From Stenotrophomonas maltophilia (lineage in GTDB: Bacteria; Pseudomonadota; Gammaproteobacteria; Xanthomonadales; Xanthomonadaceae), in the NCBI RefSeq assembly GCF_900186865.1, contig NZ_LT906480.1, forward strand, positions 248,001 through 312,000: a DNA stretch of 64,000 nucleotides. Direction: 5' to 3'. Positions 32,262 to 40,807 of the stretch are shown here, piece by piece (positions within the stretch are counted from its first letter, which is position 1; each line of letters opens with the position of its first letter). The notes under the pieces are model-generated. The model was not told the origin of the DNA. It did not search any database and saw only the letters and a program-made list of their open reading frames with translations. Both the position numbers and the translations under genes were made by a program.

Positions 32262-32896
32262 CAGCGCGCCCCCAGCGCCGCCAGGGCGCGGTTGGTGCGG
32301 GCGGTGCGGTCGGCCATGCCATTGGGCGTGGCGCGGCTGCGGGCGTTGCCCAGGTTGATGATGCGGCTGACGGCCAGTACGTCGCGCTGGTCGGCATAGG
32401 CGTTGAGGCCGTTCACCTGCCAGAACGCCGCCGCTGCCATGGCGCCGATTTCCGGCTCGATCAGCAGGCCCGGCTGCTCTTCCAACGGCTGGCCGATCAG
32501 CTGACCCATGCTGCGGTAGTTCCCACGGCCGGTGTGCTGCATCGGGCCACGGCCGCGGAACAGGTAGCCATCGCCACTGGGCTCGTTGCTGTTGCCGTTG
32601 CGGTTGGCATACACGCGGTTGCCGAGCTTGGCCGGTTGGTGAACGAACGCCGCCGCCTCGGGGCCGGTGATGTACTTGCCGAACACTTCCAGCAGCCGTT
32701 CGCGGCTGTAGCTGAGTGATTCCTCAGTGCGGGCCAGGCTCAGGCTTTCGTGGCCCAGCTGTGCGAGGAAGTAGGCTGCACGTACCGGCGTGTTGATGCC
32801 GAAACGCATCATGGCGGCATTGAGCGGTTCGGCCCAGCGCTGGGCGCGCTGCTGAGGGCACTGCATGATCTGCGCGAGCAAGGTGGGGGTGAGCAT
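32261..32896 (-). CDS. Endolysin, glycoside hydrolase family 19 type
   Basis: A 211-residue lysozyme/chitinase-fold endolysin. AYFLAQLGHESLSLARTEESLSYS contains the catalytic Glu, and GDGYLFRGRGPMQHTGRGNYRSMGQLIG with FWQVNGLNAYAD completes the GH19 pattern. There is no signal peptide, so export depends on a holin. It replaces the P2 gene K lysozyme. Its stop overlaps the spanin start (TGATG). Confidence 0.9.
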   Translation of the reverse strand: MLTPTLLAQIMQCPQQRAQRWAEPLNAAMMRFGINTPVRAAYFLAQLGHESLSLARTEESLSYSRERLLEVFGKYITGPEAAAFVHQPAKLGNRVYANRNGNSNEPSGDGYLFRGRGPMQHTGRGNYRSMGQLIGQPLEEQPGLLIEPEIGAMAAAAFWQVNGLNAYADQRDVLAVSRIINLGNARSRATPNGMADRTARTNRALAALGAR

Positions 32897-32897
32897 G

Positions 32898-33173
32898 TCA
32901 TCGGCTCCCGAACAGATGGGCGACGTTGCCGCGCGAGCGGTAGGTGGCCACCAGCAGCACGATCAGCACCACCAGCTGCCAGACGCTGACGGTGGCGCGC
33001 GGTCCCTGCAGCAGGATCTGCAGGGCTTGGCCGCCGGTGGCCGTGGTCAGCAGCCACGCGCACCAGGCGATGCCGTGGCGATGATTGGCGCCGGGCATGG
33101 GCCGGTAGGTCAGCAGGCGAATGCAGATCGCCACGCTGCACAGGAGCGTGGCGGCGGTCAGGAATTCAGTCAT
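32898..33173 (-). CDS. Putative three-span holin
   Basis: A 91-residue protein with three hydrophobic segments (MTEFLTAATLLCSVAICIRLL; IAWCAWLLTTATGGQALQILL; VWQLVVLIVLLVATY) and the ending RSRGNVAHLFGSR, matching the small phage holin family 3 pattern. It lies directly upstream of the endolysin. Confidence 0.72.
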   Translation of the reverse strand: MTEFLTAATLLCSVAICIRLLTYRPMPGANHRHGIAWCAWLLTTATGGQALQILLQGPRATVSVWQLVVLIVLLVATYRSRGNVAHLFGSR

Positions 33174-33525
33174 CGACGTTCTCCCGTGAGTACCGGGTGG
33201 TAGTCGGCACCGTGGTGCGGCTGCGCTCGATCAGGGTCAGGGTCAGGGTGATGATGGTGGCCGCGCACAGGAACGCAGCCAGGCCGCTGGAAGCCACGTC
33301 GAACCGGCGCATGACCTCGGTACCGCCCATGTAGCCAGCCACCACACTGATGGCCAGATAGATCAGGCGCTTCCACAGCGACAGGTCCTTGGCCGAGACG
33401 ACGAACAGCGTCCCGCCGGCGAATGCGCCGATGAATGCGTCGGTTTCGATGCCCGGCAGCAGCGAGGCAAGGCCAACGCCGGTGGCCAGGGCCACCATGC
33501 TGCCGGTAGAGGTTGGTTCGGTCAT
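33166..33525 (-). CDS. Second putative holin or antiholin
   Basis: A 119-residue membrane protein with about three spans (VALATGVGLASLLPGIETDAFIGAFAGGTLFVVSA; RLIYLAISVVAGYMGG; GLAAFLCAATIITLTLTLI) and a charged tail. It resembles phage holins of the type that pair with the 3TM protein that follows. Which of the two sets the timing cannot be told. The start at 33525 has GGGA at good spacing; an in-frame ATG lies at 33537. Confidence 0.7.
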   Translation of the reverse strand: MTEPTSTGSMVALATGVGLASLLPGIETDAFIGAFAGGTLFVVSAKDLSLWKRLIYLAISVVAGYMGGTEVMRRFDVASSGLAAFLCAATIITLTLTLIERSRTTVPTTTRYSRENVDD

Positions 33526-33527
33526 CT

Positions 33528-33743
33528 TCAATCCCATAGCTGGACAAGTGGGCGCGTGGCTGCGCCGGTGGGCGATGCGGGCACGTCGGGCAGGTCCACC
33601 TCGGTGCCCATGGGAAGCACCGGCCCGAGCAGGCTGATGCCGTAGTTCAATGCCAGGGTCTTCTCGACCATGCCGGCCGTTGCGCCCAAGTGGCGATGGC
33701 AGAGCGCATCGAGCGTGTCGCCCTGCAGGGCAATGACGCGCAT
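33528..33743 (-). CDS. Tail protein X (P2 gpX-like)
   Basis: A 71-residue LysM-like tail protein: MRVIALQGDTLDALCHRHLGATAGMVEKTLALNYGISLLGPVLPMGTEVDLPDV. This is the standard gpX pattern. It begins at the gene L stop (TGATG). Confidence 0.92.
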   Translation of the reverse strand: MRVIALQGDTLDALCHRHLGATAGMVEKTLALNYGISLLGPVLPMGTEVDLPDVPASPTGAATRPLVQLWD

Positions 33744-34210
33744 CAGATCAGCTCCACCGTGACCCGGCGCGACCCCTGCAGATCACTGATGGCGTTGCGG
33801 TAATCGCGCCGCAGTTCATCAATGGTCGGAGTCAGATCGTCGGCGCGTTGATTGCCCTGGGCGGTAGCGTCATAGGAACGGTAGCGTTCGTGCAGCTCCA
33901 CGGCGGTGCAGCACTGCACTGCGCGCCGGTACAGCTGCAGCAGCACCGACTCTCCGTCGAGCTGCTGCGCCGGTATGTCTGCCAGCGCAGCAAAGCCGTC
34001 CGCTTCCTTGCGGGCCTGCCACAACGCCAGCTCCCGCGTGACCGAAGCCACGGCCAGCACCACGGTGTTGCGGAGCCGTGCCGGCAGCACGTCACCCGGA
34101 ACCCGGATGGCTTCCCGCAGTGCGTCCACGTCGATCTCCGGCCAGAATGCACCGGCGGTGACGGGGGCGAGCTTGGGTGCGGGCGATGCGTTGGCGGTGA
34201 AGGCGCTCAT
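33743..34210 (-). CDS. Head completion protein (P2 gpL-like)
   Basis: A 155-residue gpL-type protein (AGAFWPEIDVDALREAIRVPGDVLPARLRNTVVLAVASVTRELALWQARKEADGFAALADIPAQQLDGESVLLQLYRRAVQ). It closes the filled head for tail attachment. The ATG at 34210 is chosen because the conserved region begins there; an earlier in-frame ATG adds an unlikely stretch. About 100 bases without a gene separate it from M. Confidence 0.9.
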   Translation of the reverse strand: MSAFTANASPAPKLAPVTAGAFWPEIDVDALREAIRVPGDVLPARLRNTVVLAVASVTRELALWQARKEADGFAALADIPAQQLDGESVLLQLYRRAVQCCTAVELHERYRSYDATAQGNQRADDLTPTIDELRRDYRNAISDLQGSRRVTVELI

Positions 34211-34314
34211 GGTGTGTCCGTAGGTCGCCGGTGGTCGGGGCGTCACGCCAAGGGAGAGAGGTCTTGGTGATCAGCCCCGAGCCGGCGGGGTCGCGGGGTA
34301 CGCTCGGTGTGAGG

Positions 34315-35022
34315 TCAGTCGTTGGACTGGCTGGCCTCGAACTTCTTCTGCAGGCGCTCGGCGCGCTTGAGGTCTTCCTTGCCGCCGCAGCTGTCATGCA
34401 GCTGGATGGCGGTGCGCAGGTCTTCGATGGCCTGGGCGACTGCGTCGGCGCTCAGCGGCGCAGCCTCGGTATCGGTGGCCAGCAGGCTGCGTCCACGCGC
34501 CAGCAGCAGACGGGCACGCACCTCGTCGGGCATGTCCTGGTCCTCGGTGAGCGTGGCCGCCCGGTCGATCACATTCAGGTCGAACGGGGCGCTGGTCTTG
34601 AGCGCGTTCAGCGCGGCCAAGCCGATCTCCTCAGCCACCACGCAGGCCGCTGTGCGCTTGTGGGTGTCCGGCATATCCAGACCGTGGGCCAGGACGTACC
34701 GCGCAATGTCGAGGCCGGCGTCGAACAGCCCGGCATCGAAGTGCCACAGCATCAGCGTGGAGACGATATCGTCCTTGCCGCCGGCGTCCGCCGACAGCAC
34801 GCCCTCCAGATACGGAGCATAGGACGGTAGCAGCGCAGTCTTGAGCTGAGCCTTGCCCTGCGTGGACTGGATCTGCTTCAAGCGGGCGCGGTCGGAAGCC
34901 AAGCGCACCTGCATCTGCTGGTAGATCGTGGTCCCTTCCATCAGGTTGCTGCCGGCGGTGCGCGCCGCCTCCTTCGAGGCGAGCGCACGCTTCACATGGC
35001 GGCTGGCGGGGGTGTCGGCCAT
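34315..35022 (-). CDS. Terminase small (endonuclease) subunit (P2 gpM-like)
   Basis: A 235-residue gpM-type endonuclease subunit: MADTPASRHVKRALASKEAARTAGSNLMEGTTIYQQMQVRLASDRARLKQIQSTQGKAQLKTALLPSYAPYLEGVLSADAGGKDDIVSTLMLWHFDAGLFDAGLDIARYVLAHGLDMPD. It cuts cos sites with the ATPase gpP. It is followed directly by the completion protein as in P2. Confidence 0.92.
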   Translation of the reverse strand: MADTPASRHVKRALASKEAARTAGSNLMEGTTIYQQMQVRLASDRARLKQIQSTQGKAQLKTALLPSYAPYLEGVLSADAGGKDDIVSTLMLWHFDAGLFDAGLDIARYVLAHGLDMPDTHKRTAACVVAEEIGLAALNALKTSAPFDLNVIDRAATLTEDQDMPDEVRARLLLARGRSLLATDTEAAPLSADAVAQAIEDLRTAIQLHDSCGGKEDLKRAERLQKKFEASQSND

Positions 35023-35024
35023 GG

Positions 35025-36041
35025 TCAGATCCCGAACTCGATGTTCTCGGCCAACGCGCCCAGACCGTAGTCCTCCACCACGTAGTCATCATTGGACGAC
35101 TCGAAGTTGGCGACGCGGTTCTTGTTCGGCTGTTCGATGATGTGACGGCGGCGCGAGGCAATCTGCCAGTACAGCGACAGGTTGCTGAGGCTGGTCACCA
35201 TCAGCGACTTGGCCGGGAAGAACGGCACGATGACCGGCTGCAGGCCACCGATGCGCTTGGCGCCCAGGATCAGTTCGGCCGCGACCTTCTCGGTGGGGGC
35301 GTTGTCACGGTTGATGATCGGGAAATACTTGTCATGCACCAGCTGGCGACCACAGATCACCAACAGGCTCGGATCCTCCTGATGCCACGGGTCGATCAGG
35401 TTGGCGACCAGGTCCATCACCAGGGCATCGATGTTGCCGTAGTCAGCGTCGGTACCGCCCACCTTGATCTTGCCGCTGCCATCGACGCCTTCGGTCATGA
35501 CGCGCTCGGGCGCATGCTCGCGGTACTTCTGCAGCCAGCCCTTGTTCACATCCTGCAGCATCGGATTGGCGACGCGGTTGGTGTTGATGGCAATGCTGGT
35601 GCCGTGCCAGCCGATCATGATCCGGTCCAGTGCCTGGCGCTGGATGATCGCGTCGCGGATCAGGGTCTGGAACTCGGGGCGGTGCGCCCAGGCGTCCAGA
35701 CGGGCATAGGGCAGGGCGGTATCAAAGTCGGTCTTCTGGCACTCGTAGGTGTTGGACACTAGCGAGGTCGGATCGGACGGATTGCGCTCGCCATTGCCGC
35801 TGGTGTCGGTGCGGCCGGCAATGGTGCCGGTGATGCCAACGCCAACCTTCTGGCCCTTCAGTTCGTTCACGCCGACCATGTTGATCGCTTGCAGGAACGT
35901 GCTGCTCTCCTGCATGCGGGCTTCGAGGCTCTGCTGAACGGTCGGCTCGACAGAGAAGGTGTTGGCCACGCCGCTGACGTTGTTCAGCGTGGCAACCTGC
36001 TGGGTGTAGCCCTCGAACAGGCGGCGGGTTTCGGTACGCAT
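35025..36041 (-). CDS. Major capsid protein (P2 gpN-like)
   Basis: A 338-residue capsid protein: MRTETRRLFEGYTQQVATLNNVSGVANTFSVEPTVQQSLEARMQESSTFLQAINMVGVNELKGQKVGVGITGTIAGRTDTS, with RRRHIIEQPNKNRVANFESSNDDYVVEDYG near the end. The N-terminal part is probably removed by the scaffold protease O. Normal P2 length. Confidence 0.95.
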   Translation of the reverse strand: MRTETRRLFEGYTQQVATLNNVSGVANTFSVEPTVQQSLEARMQESSTFLQAINMVGVNELKGQKVGVGITGTIAGRTDTSGNGERNPSDPTSLVSNTYECQKTDFDTALPYARLDAWAHRPEFQTLIRDAIIQRQALDRIMIGWHGTSIAINTNRVANPMLQDVNKGWLQKYREHAPERVMTEGVDGSGKIKVGGTDADYGNIDALVMDLVANLIDPWHQEDPSLLVICGRQLVHDKYFPIINRDNAPTEKVAAELILGAKRIGGLQPVIVPFFPAKSLMVTSLSNLSLYWQIASRRRHIIEQPNKNRVANFESSNDDYVVEDYGLGALAENIEFGI

Positions 36042-36074
36042 GGGGTAGCTCCGGAATGTTGAGAGAGGGTCCGA

Positions 36075-36935
36075 TCAGCAATCGGTGATGTTGGCGGCGT
36101 CCACATCCTTGCCACCCGGAACAACGGGACGCTGGGTGAATGCCTGCGGGGTTTCGTCCAGCCTCTTGCGCAGGCCAGCGACCTGAGTGGACAGCGCCTG
36201 CACCTGCTCGCGCAGTGCGCGATTGTCCTGGCCGAGTTTGGCCATGACTGCATCCTGTTCACCCACTGCGCCGAGCAGCTGAGCGGCGAACTCGGCCACG
36301 TTGAACTCGGGATCTTCCTTGGCAGGTACCGGCGCGGCCTTCTTGCCCAGGCCCAGGGTCGAAAGGAGCGCGGCGACCGGGCCGGGACGGGCTTCCGGCT
36401 CATCCTCTGCGGTGAATTTGATGACCGTCTCGGTGGCCTCGGTGAACAGGTTCTCCGGGGCCTGCTTGCGGTCCTTCAGCGGGCTGTTCTCCGGGTGCTG
36501 GGCCGAGAAGGCGAGCATGCTGGTGCCCAAGCTGGCGGGAGAGTCGGTCACGGCCAGGCCGAACAGGTACGCCTTGCCGCTGTCGGCGAACTCCGGGGAA
36601 ATCTCGATGCTGGTAAAGACCTTCTGCTTGCGCACGTTGACCATGTCGACCAGGTCATCGGTCGGCTCGACCTGGGCGAAGAGCGCCAGCTTCTTCTTGC
36701 CGGCAATTTCCACTTCCTCGGCCTTCACCGCCAGCACATCGCCATAGGCGCGGAAGGGGCTATCCGGCAGCGTGCTTCGGAAGTGTTCCAGCCAGATGCG
36801 GGCACCGTACACCTGCGGATCGTAGGTCTCGGCAATCTCGGTGATCTGCTGTCGTTCGATTACTCGGCCGTCGGTGGTTGCGCCTTCGACGGCCACACGG
36901 AAGAACTCGGAACGCTTCTTGGATTTGCTGGCCAT
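36075..36935 (-). CDS. Capsid scaffold / maturation protease (P2 gpO-like)
   Basis: A 286-residue gpO-like protein. The N-terminal protease domain begins MASKSKKRSEFFRVAVEGATTDGRVIERQQITEIAETYDPQVYGARIWLEHFRSTLPDSPFRAYGDV and contains LAVTDSPASLGTSMLAFSA around the likely catalytic Ser. The C-terminal third is a coiled-coil scaffold (QLLGAVGEQDAVMAKLGQDNRALREQVQALSTQVAGLRKRLDE). I start at the conserved MASKSK; the frame reaches 37013 without support. Confidence 0.93.
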   Translation of the reverse strand: MASKSKKRSEFFRVAVEGATTDGRVIERQQITEIAETYDPQVYGARIWLEHFRSTLPDSPFRAYGDVLAVKAEEVEIAGKKKLALFAQVEPTDDLVDMVNVRKQKVFTSIEISPEFADSGKAYLFGLAVTDSPASLGTSMLAFSAQHPENSPLKDRKQAPENLFTEATETVIKFTAEDEPEARPGPVAALLSTLGLGKKAAPVPAKEDPEFNVAEFAAQLLGAVGEQDAVMAKLGQDNRALREQVQALSTQVAGLRKRLDETPQAFTQRPVVPGGKDVDAANITDC

Positions 36936-37024
36936 CTCGCCCTCTGCTGGTGTCGGAGCGCATCGGTTCTCGATGCGATGACCCATGGTCGAATGAGGGC
37001 GCTGCAGCGGCAACGCGGTCAGTT

Positions 37025-37043
37025 TGTAAGCCGCTGTTCTACG
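37025..37043. promoter_or_regulatory. Candidate Ogr-type late activator site A (TGTA-N11-TACG)
   Basis: TGTAAGCCGCTGTTCTACG in the 118-bp gap between the divergent head operons (O leftward, P rightward). Its centre lies about 99 bases from the O start, compatible with a -55 activator site plus leader. The dyad could also serve P. Confidence 0.5.
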
Positions 37044-37053
37044 TGGGTTTTCC

Positions 37054-38847
37054 GTGTCGCGCGCGCGTGACGGCGGGCAACCTGTTCACGTGACCAGCGT
37101 AGCCGAAAAACTCCACGTCGATCCACGACGCCAAGCCAAGTTCCTGTACTGGATGGGCTGGCGCGTGTGCGATATCGCCTCGCTGATCTGCGAGAAGGAG
37201 AAGACGGTCCACAGCTGGAAGGCGCGCGACGAATGGGACCGTGCCGACACCGTCGAGCGCATCGGCGGCGCATTGGAGGCACGCCTGGCCATCCTGATCT
37301 ACAAGGAAGGCAAGACCGGCGGTGACTTCAAAGAGATTGATCTGCTGCATCGCCAGCTGGAACGGCAGGCGCGCATTCAACGGTACCAGGGCGGCGGCAA
37401 CGAGGCCGACCTTAACCCGGCAGTGGCCAACCGCAACGCAGCGCCCAAGAAGAAGGCGCGCAAGAACGAGTTCAGCGAGGAAGAGATCGAGCGCCTGCAG
37501 ACGGCGTTCGTAGATGGCTGTTTCGACTACCAGCGCGATTGGTACCGGGCGGGCAACGAACGCACGCGCATCATCCTGAAGTCGCGTCAGATCGGTGCCA
37601 CCTACTACTTCGCCCGCGAGGCGCTGATCGACGCGCTGACCACTGGCCGCAATCAGATTTTCCTGAGCGCATCCAAGAGCCAGGCGCACATCTTCCTCGG
37701 CTACATGCGCGGGTTCGTGCGTGAGGTGCTGGACCGTGACCTGACCGGCGACCCGATCACCCTGGCCAATGGCGCCGAGCTGTTCTTCCTGGGCACCAAC
37801 GCCCGCACCGCACAGGGCTACCACGGCAATTTCTACTTCGACGAGTTCTTCTGGACCTACGGTTTCAACCAGCTGAATAAGGTCGCCAGCGGCATGGCGA
37901 TGCACAAGAAGTGGCGTAAGACCTACTTCAGCACGCCTTCCACGATGGCGCATGAGGCGTTCGACTTCTGGACCGGCGAGCGCTTCAACAAGGGACGCTC
38001 GGTGTCCCAGCAGATCCAGTTGGACGTGAGCCATGCGCGACTGATGGGGGGCCGGCGCTGCGAGGACGCCATCTGGCGCCAGATCGTGACCGTGCTGGAC
38101 GCTGCGGGCCGTGGCTGTGACCTGTTCGATATCGAGGAACTGCGCCGCGACTACAGCGCCGAGGAGTTCGCCAACCTACTGATGTGCGAGTTCGTGGACG
38201 ACAGCGCCAGTGTGTTCCCGCTGACGATGCTGCAGCCCTGTCAGGTGGATAGCTGGGTCGAGTGGGCGGACGACTACAAGCCGTTCGCCGTCCGTCCCTA
38301 CGGCGACCGCGCCGTGTGGATCGGCTACGACCCGGCCGAGACCGGCGACAGCGCCGGCATCGTGGTGGTAGCGCCACCGCTGGTGCCTGGCGGCAAGTTC
38401 CGCGTGCTGGAACGCCACCAGTTCAAGGGCATGGAGTTCAAAGACCAGGCCGCGTTCATTGAGCAGATCACCAAGCGCTATTGGGTGACCTACATCGGCG
38501 TGGACGCGACCGGTATGGGCACCGGCGTTGCACAGCTGGTGCGCCAGTTCTTCCCCGGCGTGACTGTCTTCAACTACTCGCCCGAGGTGAAAACGCGGCT
38601 GGTGCTGAAAGCCTACGACGTAATCAATGACGAACGGCTGGAGTACGACGCCGGCTGGACCGACCTCACGCAGTCGCTGCTGGCGATCCAGAAAACCATC
38701 ACACCGAGCGGGCGCCAGGTGACGTACACCGCCGGGCGCTCGCGTACTACCGGCCATGCCGACTTGGCCTGGGCACTCATGCACGCGCTGCAGAATGAAC
38801 CGCTGGAAGGCGGACAGGCTGCGCGCGGCACCATGGAGATTTTCTGA
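37054..38847 (+). CDS. Terminase large (ATPase) subunit (P2 gpP-like)
   Basis: A 597-residue packaging ATPase. A small N-terminal DNA-binding region (RRQAKFLYWMGWRVCDIASLICEKEKTVHSWK) is followed by Walker A IILKSRQIGATYYFARE near residue 175 and Walker B GYHGNFYFDEFFWTYGFNQL near 260. The nuclease-like C-terminal part has WIGYDPAETGDSAGIVVVAPP and the acidic YIGVDATGMGTGV. Start is uncertain: GTG 37054 or GTG 37090, neither with a clear ribosome site. Confidence 0.94.
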   Translation: MSRARDGGQPVHVTSVAEKLHVDPRRQAKFLYWMGWRVCDIASLICEKEKTVHSWKARDEWDRADTVERIGGALEARLAILIYKEGKTGGDFKEIDLLHRQLERQARIQRYQGGGNEADLNPAVANRNAAPKKKARKNEFSEEEIERLQTAFVDGCFDYQRDWYRAGNERTRIILKSRQIGATYYFAREALIDALTTGRNQIFLSASKSQAHIFLGYMRGFVREVLDRDLTGDPITLANGAELFFLGTNARTAQGYHGNFYFDEFFWTYGFNQLNKVASGMAMHKKWRKTYFSTPSTMAHEAFDFWTGERFNKGRSVSQQIQLDVSHARLMGGRRCEDAIWRQIVTVLDAAGRGCDLFDIEELRRDYSAEEFANLLMCEFVDDSASVFPLTMLQPCQVDSWVEWADDYKPFAVRPYGDRAVWIGYDPAETGDSAGIVVVAPPLVPGGKFRVLERHQFKGMEFKDQAAFIEQITKRYWVTYIGVDATGMGTGVAQLVRQFFPGVTVFNYSPEVKTRLVLKAYDVINDERLEYDAGWTDLTQSLLAIQKTITPSGRQVTYTAGRSRTTGHADLAWALMHALQNEPLEGGQAARGTMEIF

Positions 38848-39860
38848 TGACCGACACCGACCAGGGCGCCATCGCCGCGCCGCCGGTGAGTATCGAAGCG
38901 TTCACCTTTGGCGAGGCCAGCCCCGTGCTGGAATCGCGTGGCTTCCTCGACTACCTCGAATGCTGGCGTAATGGCCGCTACTTCGAGCCGCCGGTGGATC
39001 TGCAAGGGCTGTCGCGCACCACGCGCTCCAACCCCTACCTGCACAGCGGCCTGACGTTCAAACGCAACATGCTGGTGCGCACGTTCCGGCCGCACCGGCT
39101 GCTGAGCCGCGAGGCGTTCTCGCAGCTGGCGCTGGACTACACCACCTTCGGCATGGGGTATGTCGAGCGTCGCCGCGCCCTGTCAGGCGCCGCGCACGGC
39201 CTGGCCGTGCCGCTGGCGCAGTACGTGCGCCGTGGGGTGCAGCCCGGTGAGTTCTTCCAGGTGCGTGCAGGACGGGTAGAGCATGAGTTTCCGGCCGGTG
39301 AGGTGTTCCAGCTGCGGGAGGCAGATGCCGATCAGGAAATCTACGGTCTGCCGGAATGGATGCCGGCCGTGCAGGCCGCGCTGCTCAACGAATCGGCCAC
39401 GCTGTTCCGCCGGAAGTATTACAACAACGGCTCCCACGCCGGCTACATCCTCTACCTGACCGACGCGCAGGCGGAGGGCACGGATGTGGACGCGCTGCGC
39501 GATGCGCTGCGGCAGTCGCGTGGGCCTGGCAATTTCAAGAACCTGTTCGTGCACTCGCCCAACGGGAAGAAGGACGGCCTGCAGGTGATCCCGGTCAGCG
39601 AGGTCGCGGCCAGGGATGAGTTCACCGGCATCAAGAGCGTGACCCGTGATGACATGCTGGCCGCGCTGCGGGTGCCGCCGCAGCTGCTCGGCATCGTCCC
39701 GCAGAACAGCGGCGGCTTTGGCTCGATCCGGGACGCGGCGGCGGTGTGGGCGGCTATGGAGCTTGCCCCACTGCAGACGCGCATGACCGCGATCAACGAG
39801 TGGCTGGGGCAGGAGGTGATCCGCTTCGACGCCTTCGAGCTGGGAGCGGCAGCGGCATGA
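38847..39860 (+). CDS. Portal protein (P2 gpQ-like)
   Basis: A 337-residue portal: VSIEAFTFGEASPVLESRGFLDYLECWRNGRYFEPPVDLQGLSRTTRSNPYLHSGLTFKRNMLVRTFRPHRLLSREAFSQLALDYTTFGMGYVERR, with RRKYYNNGSHAGYILYLTDA and PPQLLGIVPQNSGGFGSIRDAAAVW. It forms the ring through which DNA is packed. Its ATG overlaps the P stop (TGATG). Confidence 0.95.
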   Translation: MTDTDQGAIAAPPVSIEAFTFGEASPVLESRGFLDYLECWRNGRYFEPPVDLQGLSRTTRSNPYLHSGLTFKRNMLVRTFRPHRLLSREAFSQLALDYTTFGMGYVERRRALSGAAHGLAVPLAQYVRRGVQPGEFFQVRAGRVEHEFPAGEVFQLREADADQEIYGLPEWMPAVQAALLNESATLFRRKYYNNGSHAGYILYLTDAQAEGTDVDALRDALRQSRGPGNFKNLFVHSPNGKKDGLQVIPVSEVAARDEFTGIKSVTRDDMLAALRVPPQLLGIVPQNSGGFGSIRDAAAVWAAMELAPLQTRMTAINEWLGQEVIRFDAFELGAAAA

Positions 39861-40114
39861 ATCAAGCACGACAGAACCTGCGCTGCGGCGCCTGTGCGCG
39901 CCTGCTGGCCAAAGCAGCTGGCGACTACGACCTACAGATGAAGTGCCCCCGGTGTGGGGACATGAACCACATGAAGGCCCAGAGCCTCTCCACGGATCGC
40001 CGCGAGCGACACCACGAAGAAGGCTCTACCCATGAAGAACGAACTGATCCACGGCGATGCGCTGACCGTCCTGCCGACCCTGCCGGCCAACAGCTTCGAC
40101 GCGCTCATCACTGA
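39857..40114 (+). CDS. Com-like zinc-finger translational regulator
   Basis: An 85-residue protein whose first 40 residues (RQNLRCGACARLLAKAAGDYDLQMKCPRCGDMNHMKAQS) carry two CxxC knuckles (Cys10/13 and Cys30/33), the Com pattern of phage Mu. Com binds the mRNA ahead of the DNA-modification gene and allows its translation. The frame then overlaps the methyltransferase start by 83 bases, as com and mom overlap in Mu. The last 30 residues are probably unstructured. It overlaps the portal stop (ATGA). Confidence 0.78.
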   Translation: MNQARQNLRCGACARLLAKAAGDYDLQMKCPRCGDMNHMKAQSLSTDRRERHHEEGSTHEERTDPRRCADRPADPAGQQLRRAHH

Positions 40115-40742
40115 CCCGCCATACGCCAGCGGCGGCACGCACGCCTCCGCCCGCCAGCGCAGCCCGAACGAGAAGTACATGCAGAGCGGTGGTCCGCACC
40201 TGCATGCCGACTTCCCCAGCGACGAGCGCGACCAGCGATCACATCTGGCATGGATGCACCTGTGGCTGGCGCAATGCCACCGCGTCTTGCGGGACGGCGC
40301 GCCGGTGTTGCTGTTCACGGACTGGCGGCAGCTGCCGCTGACCACTGACGCGCTGCAGTGTGCTGGCTTCACTTGGCGCGGTGTGGCGGTGTGGGACAAG
40401 ACGGGCGGCGTGCGGCCGCAGCGTGGCCGCTTCTCCAATCAGGCCGAGTACGTTGTGTGGGGCAGCAAGGGCGGGATGCCGCTGGGCCGGGCGGCGCCCA
40501 CGCTGCCGGGCGTGTTCCGCGAGGCGGTGCGTAGGGCGGACAAGCACCACCTGACGGGCAAGCCGACCGATCTCATGCGCCAGCTTGTGCGCATTTGCGA
40601 GCAGGGTGGCCGCATCCTCGACCCATTCGCAGGCTCTGGCACCACCCTGGTGGCCGCGGATGCCGAGGGTTACAGCTGGACCGGAATCGAGATGACCGCG
40701 CACTACTTCGATGTGGCCAGGGCGCGCCTGCACACTACGTAA
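40032..40742 (+). CDS. DNA methyltransferase, beta-class N6-adenine/N4-cytosine type
   Basis: A 236-residue enzyme with catalytic motif IV first (FDALITDPPYASGG, DPPY at 28-31) and the S-adenosylmethionine motif last (GGRILDPFAGSGTTLVAA near 197). This order defines the beta class. HLTGKPTDLMRQLVRIC is also conserved. There is no restriction endonuclease nearby, so it probably protects phage DNA against host restriction. Translation is likely under control of the overlapping Com-like protein. Confidence 0.9.
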   Translation: MKNELIHGDALTVLPTLPANSFDALITDPPYASGGTHASARQRSPNEKYMQSGGPHLHADFPSDERDQRSHLAWMHLWLAQCHRVLRDGAPVLLFTDWRQLPLTTDALQCAGFTWRGVAVWDKTGGVRPQRGRFSNQAEYVVWGSKGGMPLGRAAPTLPGVFREAVRRADKHHLTGKPTDLMRQLVRICEQGGRILDPFAGSGTTLVAADAEGYSWTGIEMTAHYFDVARARLHTT

Positions 40743-40766
40743 CGCGCGCACATCTCAGCTCAACAC

Positions 40767-40786
40767 AAGCCGCCTTCGGGCGGCTT
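40767..40786 (+). terminator. Terminator after the methyltransferase
   Basis: AAGCCGCC-TTCG-GGCGGCTT, an 8-bp perfect stem with a stable TTCG loop. The T tract is short, so it may be leaky. It also faces the end of the NYN gene on the other strand. Confidence 0.7.
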
Positions 40787-40807
40787 ACTGGGAGTTAGTG
40801 CGAAACG

